A stretch of DNA of 64,000 nucleotides from Plicaturopsis crispa FD-325 SS-3. Taxonomy: Eukaryota > Basidiomycota > Agaricomycetes > Amylocorticiales > Amylocorticiaceae. The first letter of the stretch is position 1; each line of letters starts with the position of its first letter. The position numbers were made by a program, and so were the translations under genes. The DNA lies in NCBI GenBank assembly GCA_000827205.1, contig KN832561.1, forward strand, positions 753,446-817,445, in the 5' to 3' direction. Below the pieces are notes generated by a model. The model did not search any database. It was not told the origin of the DNA and saw only the letters and a list, made by a program, of their open reading frames with translations. Below are positions 21,747 through 31,267 of this stretch, piece by piece.

Positions 21747-23046
21747 GGCAAGAAAATCGATAGATGGATTACCGGCAAAGGCAGTGGGAGGGAGACAATA
21801 TTGAGCAAGTCGATCTCGCTGCAATATATAAACCTCGGGAACACGGGACGGCTTAACGGCCCGTATTCTTCCCGGAGTTCCTCCGGCCCGCTCACAAGAC
21901 AGGGGTCAGGGCCAGACCTGGCCCCTGGCTTCGACGTCTCTCCTGCAGTTGGCCCTCTCGAGCTCGTTGTACAACGGTAAGTATTTGTGCCTCGAGAATG
22001 ATAGCAATAATATCCAGAAAGCCAAAAAAGCTGAGAGACAACGAAATTTGAATATCCGAACTTGCCTCGGAAGGAGATATAATGCTCACCACGCTGCATA
22101 CAGAAGGAACCCTTACACCGCGCGCATTGCACGAGGCCAATGGGTGGCACTACAGGGTTCTGTTCACCTCAGGGGATTTCACAACTCGAAGAAGAATCCT
22201 CATTGACGCACCAAAACAAAGTAGAGGAAGGTGTCGCGCCATTTAGGCCTCGGTGGGGTTGTTTTGTGGAAAGAAGATCTCTGCCGGACTGTCACAAGGT
22301 CAATCACACGGGGTGCCAGATGATTGTGGTGCAGAGCGGTACATACCTATCTCGTTTAACCTGATGTCGACTGTAACCGATTGGAAATGGTAACGACCTT
22401 TGCACTGAATACTTGTTAGCGGAGGTTAGCTGATAGCCAAGTATAGGCGCGGTTACTTACAGTAAGGCGGACTCTGTCTTGTCCATGAAAAGACGAACCG
22501 TTTCAATTCAATGATGATTTCCGTGGAAATGGAAAGGAAAGATAATGCGCTGGTAACTCGATTACTCGCCGCCAAAAACGCCGAAGGGATTCAAGGCAGA
22601 GCAAAGGATCACCTAATCCTGCTTTTCCGTCACTAAGCCATTGTGTCAGTGAACTCGATCTCCGTGTAAAAAGATAGACTTACCGGTATATAGTCAAAGC
22701 GTATGTCCATTTCACTGCCGTATCAGATATTTGAAGATCATCAGAAGATAAAATTCACTGTGAGTCCTTGACAGCGTTGACGCGTGTCGATGCCTCATTG
22801 CCCAGTGAGGCGCGAGCAACAAACATACTGCAGTCTCGGGCCAAGGGGATGATGTCCCTCCATTTGCCTCAGGCCGAGGTCAATGATCAGGAAAATCCCT
22901 GAAAAAAGTCAATAGAACTTGAGGCATTATCCGATTGATTATACAAGATGCTGTAGGACTTACCGGGTCAAAGCTTGAATTGCTACAATCTTTGCAGTTT
23001 GACGCAACTGCTTGATTCGCCGCTGGGCGCCCTGATGCTAAACGTT
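21747..23046 (-). other. 1.3-kb region without a recognised gene; spliced-looking minus-strand signals
   Basis: No long ORF fits a known protein. On the minus strand three well-formed introns can be drawn: 22899-22963 (GTAAGT to a pyrimidine-tract TTTTTTCAG), 22633-22683 (GTAAGT to TTAG) and 22405-22460 (GTAAGT to TTCAG). The would-be exons between them contain stops in most frame combinations. This could be a spliced non-coding transcript, a 3'-UTR tail of PUS4, or a gene with very short exons. The part from 21747 to about 21960 must hold the aldolase promoter; TATATAA near 21824-21832 is the only TATA-like string. Confidence 0.35.
22562..22710 (-). CDS. Possible 25-residue spliced micro-ORF
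   Basis: ATG (complement of 22708-22710) starts MDIRFDYIP. Removing an intron from GTAAGT to the alternative acceptor GCAGGATTAG gives VILCSALNPFGVFGGE and a stop. The join is in frame and the result is hydrophobic, but a different acceptor (TTAG) would put a stop at once. I do not recognise the peptide. It is recorded only because the flanking splice signals are good. Confidence 0.15.
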
Positions 23047-24396
23047 TCATTTACTCAACCCGTCGACAATTTCTAGGTTCCCGTCGAGTAGCGCACGCTC
23101 CCAAGGTTTCCAACCGTCATCGTCCTCCTCCCCCGGGTCCTCCGTCGCCTTCCTGAACACATCCCAAGGCACGCAACCACGGTCACCATCCGCTTCGACG
23201 GGATCGAGCGCAAACCGGCCCTGCCGCGAGCGCGTGAGCGTCACAACATGCCCCGCGGAGCCCAGCGCGTGGCTGAGGTCGTGTACGATCGAGCGCACGT
23301 ACGTCCCGCCCGACACTTTCATGCTCAGCACGAATGCTGTCGGCGTCTGCTGTTCGGGGGCGGCATTTTCAGGTACCGTTCCATCAACGAGCGCCTCGAC
23401 TTCGACCTCGTCGTTGACTACGACGTTCTCCTCGACGCTTGCGAGCGCTTTCGCCATCGCGTCTTTTTCCTCTTGCGTGAATTTTTTCTCTGGCCAGCGG
23501 AATTCGTGGTCGCTGCCTTTCCATTCGGTGAGCTCGAGCGAGTGCACTGTCACTTTCCGTTTTTCGATCGGCCGCGGGAGAGGAATGCCTTCTCGTGCAT
23601 ACTCGTACAAGGGTTTTCCGTCCATCTTCAGCGCAGAGAATCTGAGGACAAGAGCGTTTTCGGTCAGCGCGGGTTAGTTCGTGATGTAGGAGGAACGACA
23701 TACATGGGAGGCGTCTGGGTTATTTCGCCGCGAAATTGGTCCAGCGCTTTTTCGACGTCCTCGCGTGTGACATGGCGCCATGGCGCGGTGCGCACGCTCG
23801 AGCCTTCGCTGTCATATGTGTCTGTCTCGCAGCCCAGTAGGCACGTTGTCCGATATTCCTGATACGCGGAACATCTTAGTGCACCACATCCATATGCACA
23901 TAGGCTGTGCCCACCTTGACACAATCCAAGAAATCGCTCAGTTTCTTGGTCCCCCTGCCTACGCCGACCACTATTTACCTCATCAGCACGCATGTAACGA
24001 TATCTTAACGCGTGCAATCCGCGACACACCTAAGACCCCGTCGGCGAGCGGATCCAACGTCCCGCCCTGGCCCATCTTGATAGGCTGTGCGCGCTTTCCC
24101 CGCGGCGGTTTTGTCTTCTTGCCCTTCTGCTGCTCCAGTTTATCGGCCTCCATGAACAGCCGCGAATTCGACACAAGCTGCTTAATATCGGTGATGACAG
24201 ACATCGACGTCGGGCCCGACGGTTTGACCACTCCGAACAGGCCAGAGACTGGTAGGGTTGGTAGCGACGTTTTCGGCATGGTTGGTTTGGGTCCGAGGAA
24301 GGCTGCTCGAGTGTATAAAGTCCTGTGTAGGATGTATAGATTCTTTGATTCCACTGGCAGCAGCTTGCGAGAGTGCGCTGGAAACGCCGATCGCAT
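23047..24396 (-). CDS. PUS4: tRNA pseudouridine-55 synthase (TruB/Pus4)
   Basis: Converts U55 in the T-loop of nuclear- and mitochondrially-encoded tRNAs to pseudouridine. The TruB core is clear: GLFGVVKPSGPTSMSVI, then KMGQGGTLDPLADGVL with the catalytic Asp, GVGRGTKKLSDFLDC, EYRTTCLLGCETDTYDSEG, TPPMFSALKMDGKPLYEYAR, and VSGGTYVRSIVHDLSHALGS near the end. Three introns separate these blocks and keep frame. The N-terminal 39 residues before MPKTSLPTLP are basic and hydrophobic (HSRKLLPVESKNLYILHRTL), fitting a mitochondrial presequence. The second Met could give a nuclear form. An acidic and Glu/Val-rich insert (about 23380-23470) lies inside the catalytic domain. It ends LEIVDGLSK. Confidence 0.93.
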
Positions 24397-24637
24397 ATTT
24401 GGAGGAAAGAGTATTTTGAGTCCGGAAATTAACCCCTGACTCCGACGCCGATATTCAGCGGAAGGACAAAACGTAACAGAGATTCAGATTCAGGGAGCGT
24501 TCAATCTAAGTACGGAGAAAATTGTGTGCTACAGTACAGACATGTAACCTTATGATATAAAAAGTCCTAAAAAATCACACCTACTGTATCGCCCGTAAAC
24601 CAATAGAAGAAAAAGATATCCCCCGCTTAAAGTTCGG

Positions 24638-25978
24638 TTAAAGGACCAACGCAAGCACAAGCCCCAATGGTAGCAGCACCGCAGTAGAGCCCACGAAGAA
24701 GGAAGTCGCGCTATTCTTTTTCGATCCCGAGCCAGAGGAGCTGGGGGACGCGCCGCTTGAGGTAGAGGTAGAGGTTCCGTTGATGCTTTTAGCAAGCGCC
24801 TGGAACGCCGCAAAGTTGTTCGGGCCGCTCTCCACCGCGTTGATCGAAAACACCATTCCCTGACCACAGTGCCCAGTCTGTCCACAGAATCCCCAAATAG
24901 GCGCGGTCTGCAAGAAACACCAGGTATCAGCACGACGCAAAGGATCATTGAAGCAAAAGACAGGGCATACGTCGTTGATCTTGATCTGGAAAGTCGGGAA
25001 CGTTGTGTTGTCTGCGCTAACTGGCATGAAACCTGAGGCGAAGCCGACCTGGCCCGTTGAAGAGGTGTCTGCGAGTGGCTGGCAGGGCTTGAGGAAGCTC
25101 GACTGCGTCACGGTGTGGTTCTTGGGGTGGAATTCAAATGTAACCGTATCGCCGATAGCGGCGCTGATGTTGGCCGGGCTGTACGCGAGCTGGCCATTGT
25201 CACCGACGGTGATTTTGTGGTCAACGGGCTGCGCCGCAGGCGTGGGGGCTGAAGGAAAAGTTTGGTAAGTAAAGGTTGCAAAATGAATCATAAAGCACTT
25301 ACGAGGAGTGCCAGCGTAGCTCGCGTAGGTTGTGGTCCAGGTTGAGGCACCCACGGTCACTGTAGCGGTCACTGTGGCCACCGACTGCGCAGGGGGCGTC
25401 GCAAACGTTGATGTGGCCGATGCAGATGTACTCGTAGCATTCGAGGTACCATTCTGTGCGATGGCCAACGCTTGGAATGCGTCAAACGAGTTCGGGGCGG
25501 GGTCAGCAGGAGCGTTGACGGAGAAGACCATCCCTACGGTCAAAATGTTAGTCCGAATTTGAGACAAGTGATAGGCCATATATAGCAACCTTGGCCACAG
25601 TGTCCTGTCTGTCCGCAGAATACCCAAATGGGCTTCGTGTCGTTTACCGTGACTTGGAAGGTAGGTAAAGTCCCTCCCTCAGCTGCAACCGGCATAAATC
25701 CGGAGTGGAAACCGCCATCCAAGGGGACGCAAGGTTGCGCAAAGGCAGACTGCGTCACAGTATGGTTTTTCGGGTGACTGGAAGTTTGATGATCAGTGTG
25801 TAGGCTCGAATAGAGAGAGCTGAACAGCGACTCACAAGGTGAAATTAATTGTGTCGCCTACGGCAGCAGTAACATTCTGTGGGTCGTAGCGGAGGAGACC
25901 GTTTGCACCGACTGAGACATCAATGGTTGACGCGAAGACAGTAGGGAGAACAAAGAGGAAACCGAGAGCCACAATCAT
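24638..25978 (-). CDS. GPI-type extracellular protein with two cupredoxin domains
   Basis: A secreted copper-protein-like surface protein. The start MIVALGFLFVLPTVFA is a signal peptide. Domain 1 has VGDTINFTF, HPKNHTVTQSAF and the ligand loop CGQTGHCGQGM. Domain 2 repeats the plan with IGDTVTFEF, HPKNHTVTQSSF and again CGQTGHCGQGM. His, Cys, His and Met of a type-1 copper site are thus present in both. A Ser/Thr-rich linker (TATVTVGASTWTTTY) joins the domains. A Ser-rich tail and terminal hydrophobic stretch (GSTAVLLPLGLVLALVL) suggest a GPI anchor. Fungal extracellular serine-rich proteins of this type are seen in wood-decay and symbiotic species. Function is unproven. Introns are short and fall at equivalent places in the two halves. 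Confidence 0.88.
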
Positions 25979-26818
25979 GATTAAGGCAATAGCTGACGAA
26001 GGACGCTAGAGTAGAATAGGAACTGGAGGTGAGTAGGTGAAGATACGAGGCGATTTTGACTGCTCTTTATACCCCGTCGGTGATTCACATTCATGTTCCT
26101 GAGCGTGCCGCCAGTCTCGGAGCTCCTTGGAGGTACGTTCTACCGGATAGCTCGGCCTTGTGAGCGGTGCATGGTCGTGAGGCATGACCTAGCTTGACCA
26201 GGGAATGCAACCCAATGGAATGGATCCAGGACAAGAGCACCGGGCTGAGGCATTTTACCCGCGCTGCTACATGCAAGGCTGTAAAGCGCGGGGAAGCCGG
26301 TCACCGTTGGTTAGCGGGGAATTTCAATAGCTGTGGGGTAGAATTAAAACCATGAGATGAGTTGAATTGGGGGTTAAAAGAAGATGGCATACCGCATACC
26401 AAAAAAATGAATGCAGAGAACTTGCACGATCGCGGCGTAGCGATATGTTATAGCTGGACAAAGTCCTCCTGAAACAAGAGCGCCCTGCACTCATACAGCC
26501 TCGGTAGTCCGGGGAACATTGGAAGCCGTTTCAATGAAAATTGGTTAGCGCTTCAAGTTCAAGATAGCGTTGGAGATAGATCAGTGGCTGTGTCGACGCT
26601 GGTGTTTCGGCATTCGATCGGCGCTTGAATTCAGCTGCTCCGGTAATTCGGCTTCAATACTTCGGCCGAAGTCCACGCATGAGCGTCATGCGCATTTGTC
26701 TACTTTTCACACTGACTCCAAGCGAAAACAGTTTTGCGGGTGGCCGCATGATGAACAAGCCCTGGAGCAAGAAGCTACCGCTGGCGCTTACAGTTTGCCG
26801 TTCTTTCCTCCTGCCATC
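25979..26818. other. Divergent intergenic between cupredoxin and MFS genes
   Basis: 840 bases between two divergent starts. A TATA box for the cupredoxin gene lies at 26066-26072. The remainder is mixed composition with no ORF that resembles a protein, no inverted repeat and no RNA gene. Both flanking genes are inducible-type surface or transport genes, so long regulatory DNA is plausible. Confidence 0.45.
26066..26072 (-). promoter_or_regulatory. TATA box of cupredoxin gene
   Basis: The minus strand reads GGGGTATAAAGAGC, about 90 bases upstream of the ATG at 25978, followed by a leader without ATG. Confidence 0.55.
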
Positions 26819-29065
26819 ATGTCTGTCATGTCCGACGTGAAGCACACGCCGTCCTCGAGCATAGGGACCAACATCGAGCTCGAGCCAACACACAAGGACG
26901 AGCCGGAATCCCAAGAGGAGCTTGCGCATCTCGAGAAAACGACATGGCGGAAACTGGACCGGTGGATCCTACCCATCGCGACCATGTTTTATTTGCTATC
27001 TTTCCTGGTGAGCATTTTGTCTTGCGTCGTGGCCGCTGGCGAGGGGGATATGTACGCGGACGCGTAGAATCCTCAGTGCGCGCGGGAGATGCATAACACG
27101 ACCACGAATGCCCGGAAATTAATGCAGCCTTTGCTATAGGACCGGAGTAACATTGCCAACGCCAAGGTCGCCGGTATGCAAAAGAGTCTGAAAATGACGA
27201 ACACCCAGGTGAATCGCAACGGCTTATACTTCAATTAACTTTATTGACTCTGGCAATTAGTACAGCATGGCTTTGACAGTGACCTACATGTAGGAGGGCG
27301 CAACTTTCTTGCCCGTACTGAATTGCTCACCCACATCCTCAGACCCTACATCGTTGCTGAGCTGCCTTCAAATTTACTGCTGCGGGTGATGCAAAATTCG
27401 CTCACGCCCATCGGATGATCACACTGCTAACATCACTATGCATCAAACAGGCCGTCGGGCCGGACCTCATGCTCCCGAGTATGGTGACCCTCTGGGGTTT
27501 GGTTACTACAATGCAGGTATGTCAAACAACCTTATTCTCGTATGATTAATTGATCTAAACCCCGCGTTCCTTACTGTCAAGGGTGCGAATCGGCTCTAAC
27601 GTTACCCTTGGTCCCACGTTATTAACCGCCGCCGCTCATCATCAGGATTGGTTACCACATATCAAGGACTCCTCGTGTGTCGTTTCTTCTTAGGTCTTCT
27701 AGAGGGTGGTTTGTTTCCGGGTCTTGTGCGCATTGCTCTTCGTACATGGTTGCGCGAAGCTGACCGTGTCAAACAGGTCCTGTATCTGTCATTCTTTTAC
27801 CCAAGATCGAGGCTTAATGTTCGGTATGCAATGCTACGCGGCGACGATCGCAGCAGTCACTGATAGACCCTACAGCGTCTCCACATTCTTCGCATCAGCT
27901 TCGCTCTCCGGAGCGTTCTCTGGCTTGCTCGCCGCAGCCATCATGAATATGAACGGCATGGCGGGCAAAGCGGGGTGGGCGTGGATATTCATCCTCGTAA
28001 GTCCGGCATATGTTTTGTCACTAGTCGTTGTCTTAACCAAGCTTGTGACGTCTACAGGAAGGGATATTCACATTCCTTTTTGGCGCTCTTTCTTTCTTCA
28101 TCCTTCCTCGATCGGTGGCGCACGCGCGGTTCCTGCAACCGCACGAGAAGAAATACATCACGGCCAGGCTGCGCGAAGATGGCGTTATGTCAGCTGAAGA
28201 TTCGGGAGACGATTTCTCCTGGGCTGAGGTCGGACGGGCGTTCTTACTCCCGCAGGTCTGGTTCATGGTGATACCCTTTTTCTTCTGTGGAACAACGCTA
28301 TATGGCCTTGCCTAGTGAGTTCTCCATTTTTTATTCTGTGGGTGCCGGGCTCACGCGTCGTCCAGCTTTGAGCCAGCTATCGTCCAAACTATGGGCTTCA
28401 CGGCCGTACGCACGCAGTTGATGAGTGTGCCTCCTTTCGCCGCCGCATTCGTGGGTAAGATACATCTGTTGGATCTGTGTCCCCCACAATTGCTTAACTA
28501 TTATATGCAGTGAATATGATCGCGGCTTGGATATCAGACAAGTATAACGCCAGAGGGTTCACATCTATCTTCGCCTCCTTCCTATGTCTCATTGGTTTCA
28601 GCATGTTCCTTGGTATGTCGTGCGACCATACTACATCTATTGCGCCGTAACTGATTTTTTGTTCGTCGATCAGGTTCAAGTCACAATTCTGTTCGCTATG
28701 GATCACTGTTTTTCAGTGTTTCGGGTACATATCTCAGCGCACCTGCTATGTCTACATGGAACGCCAACAACGCCGCCCCGCAAACGCGGCGCGCAACGGC
28801 CATCGCCATCGCCTTCATCATGACCAACTCCGGTGGCATCCTCGCGACATGGCTGCTTGGCTCGCTCTCGCCTGCCCCCGCGTACCACAGCGCCACCGTC
28901 ACGTTCGTGATCATGAGCGTCCTTATGGCGCTGTTCTCGGGCGTCAACCTGTGGTGGCTGTGGAAGGAAAACAAGCGCAAGGCGGAGGTGCGCAAGACAA
29001 AGAAGAGGGAGGACGAAAAGTATGGTTTGGGTGACCGGAGCGCGTGGTTTGTCTACAATCTATGA
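26819..29065 (+). CDS. MFS permease, allantoate/anion:cation symporter (Dal5-like)
   Basis: A plasma-membrane transporter of the major facilitator superfamily, ACS/Dal5 branch (substrates include allantoate, vitamins and organic acids). The hydrophilic N-terminus ends with WRKLDRWILPIATMFYLLSF and DRSNIANAKVAGM, the family signature in the first helix-loop. It continues with VAELPSNLLLR, VTTYQGLLVCRFFLGLLEGG, LYLSFFYPR, SASLSGAFSGLLAAAI, a Glu/Asp-rich central loop (EDSGDDFSWAEV) and the second six-helix half ending NLWWLWKENKRKAEVR. About ten introns of 50-90 bases interrupt the gene. The joins checked (for example LFPGL/VLYLSFF and LNVR/VSTFF) keep frame. A start at MSVMSDVK gives a normal length near 480. 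Substrate not determinable. Confidence 0.87.
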
Positions 29066-29359
29066 CGCGACACGATCTGCACTATTATTATTTATTGAGC
29101 CTGATGTTGTTCACCAATATAAAGGATAGATATATCCTTCAGTGTCGAGGCGTCCAGTAATCGCGGGAGGAGCAACCACTGAAATGATTTGGATTCGTTG
29201 GGATTCGTGAGTCGGTAGTACGATGGTTGCATTCCAACATTTCCTTATATACAGTCCGCTGTAAGGAAGATTCATAGCGTTCTTGAGCAAGTAGTAATTG
29301 TTCCAATGGTATAGTAAGTAGAAGGGTCCAGCATTAAATATAACGTTCAGACACATACG

Positions 29360-30950
29360 CTACCGCATTCCGTTCAGCGAGGAATACGACGAGGACGCCG
29401 ATACCACACGGCCCTTCTTCAGGTCATCTGCGTCTTCGGGCAGCCCCAGTCCGAGCATAGGCTCGCGCTCCACGGAAACCGCAGTCACGGAGGAGAGCGA
29501 TGACGTCGAGAGGCTGCGTGTGGAAGAGGAAATCGCTATCCCAGGCAACTCCGGACTTAAGCGCCCTGGCACCCGCGCCTTCTCGCTCCAACTCAGTGTC
29601 CACCCTTTGCTTTCCCACCCGGAGCTGGCGCCACCCTTGGACGGCTGGTTGTACAACCACGTCGCGATTAGGACGATGACGCTCCCGAGGATGAACGTGA
29701 ACGTCATTTGGAAGTCGAAGAGCGCGACGCTAGCGAGGAATGAGATGACGATGCTGAGCGACGTCGCAAAGCCCTTGAGGATGTTGTCGGAGTACTTGAT
29801 GACCATGGCGGTCACGAGTCCGCCGAGCACCTGCACGAACACCGTCGCCCACGCCCATGCGCCAAAATTGTGGAACAGCGCCCACACACTCCCCGCAGAC
29901 GAGCTCTGGGAAAAGATGACGGGGACGAGCGCGGGGAGGAGCGAGAACACCGAGAGCTGCACATTGCGGACCCACAGGTCGGCCTGAGAGCCCTTGAGCA
30001 CCATCTCGAAGTACACCCCCGCGAGGCCTGATGTGAAGCACGCGGCAATGACGGCCATGAAGCCCTTCAAAGGAACCATGGAGTGCACGTCGGCGCCGTG
30101 GTTGGTGTTGGTAGCAGATGTGGACGAACTCTGGATCTGCACGATGCCTACGCCAAGGGCGAGGCAGACGAGGGCGAGCCATTGCGCGGGGGAGAGTTTT
30201 TTCCGCAGGAGAAGTACAGAGAAAGCGGCAGTCGTCAGGATTTTCATCTGATATGAAACCTGGAAAGTTGCAGCCTCCAAGTTGGATGCTGCGACGAACT
30301 GCAAATTATTTTGGATAACTGAAAGGCTGTGTCAGTGAGGGCTCGCATAGCGGAATGTGCACTTCACACACCATATAGTATAGCAGGTATGGACAGTTTC
30401 CAACAGTCCGCACTGAAGACCTCCCTCCCTAGTTTCCGTAACCGATACGATACCGTCCGAATGTCCCAAGCAGAGGCCGCAGCGATAGAGGGTTCCGAAC
30501 CATACATCGGGAACGGTTCTATTCGCGTAAACGCGATAGCGAGAGAGATGGAGCCCTTGAGCAATTCGTTCATAAGGACCGCGGTCGCTGCAGAGTAAGC
30601 ACGCGACGGCGGCGTCGAGACACGCGAATAGTGCATTATAATCGTCAATAGGGAGTTCTGGACAGCGAGCGTTACAAGCCTGCAACCGAATGTCAGACGG
30701 TGTCGTTAAAGGTAGCAGGTGCCTCTGGAGGTGCAGCGTCTCGCGCGAGTCGCGCCTCTTTGGTCTGCTCTCCGTCGGGCAACCACGCAGGAGACTAAAC
30801 CACTCACGAAATGTATTTCAAGGGTATGCCAAAAAGCGAGGGCACTCCCACTTCGCTCGCGAGCCCCTGCTCTTCGCGGTCGTAGCGGTCATGTTCTACA
30901 GTCTGGGTGATGTTGAGCTCGATATTGCTGTTGTGAGATTCGACAGCCAT
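29360..30950 (-). CDS. Golgi nucleotide-sugar transporter (UDP-Gal/UDP-GlcNAc, SLC35A type)
   Basis: A multi-spanning Golgi or ER antiporter moving nucleotide sugars into the lumen for glycosylation. Exon 1 encodes a short cytosolic N-terminus, then FGIPLKYIS. A roughly 130-base intron follows, and then LVTLAVQNSLLTIIMHYSR, the family's first helix. Other signatures are LYVIQNNLQFVAASNLEAAT, FQVSYQMKILTTAAFSVLLL, FTSGLAGVYFEMVLKGS and the last conserved block KYSDNILKGFATSLSIVIS. A Ser-rich C-terminal tail of about 100 residues (with SGW and SSTRSLSTSSLSS) is longer than in animal homologues and is probably cytosolic. The sugar specificity cannot be fixed by reading; the KGFA-type motif favours UDP-galactose/UDP-GlcNAc/CMP-Sia-class transporters. 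Confidence 0.92.
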
Positions 30951-31267
30951 AGATATGGTAGGTATATGAAGCAAAGGAGGGGTATACGAAGGCGAGGGAA
31001 GTTATCGAGGACTCGGAAACCAAGGCCGTGTGGGGGGTTTGATGAACTCGAAGAGCTGCAGTTGCAGGACGCGAACTTTATGATTTTGCGCCACCGTGGT
31101 AAACTTTTACCCCATTTCATTTGCAGTGCCGCGCTTAAAATGTCCTGCCGCCAACCTGCCGTGCTTTTACCGTAGAAGATAACGATAGAAAATACCGGAA
31201 AAATACATCGAGGACGTGTGTATACATTGTAGAGATACAAATCTATGAGGGGGTAAATTATAGAGTC
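30951..31267. other. Intergenic between transporter start and membrane-protein stop
   Basis: 317 bases. A pyrimidine/purine-mixed stretch holds the transporter promoter, and the left end the 3' region of the intronless membrane-protein gene. No separate feature is seen. Confidence 0.4.

Noticed and set aside
13196-25978. Secondary-metabolite gene cluster around the acyltransferase, MFS and oxidoreductase genes
   Set aside because: No NRPS, PKS or terpene synthase is present, and the neighbours are housekeeping genes (NNT, PUS4, MED16).
30690-31175. 161-codon plus-strand ORF
   Set aside because: Antisense to exon 1 and the first intron of the nucleotide-sugar transporter, which has a clear protein match.
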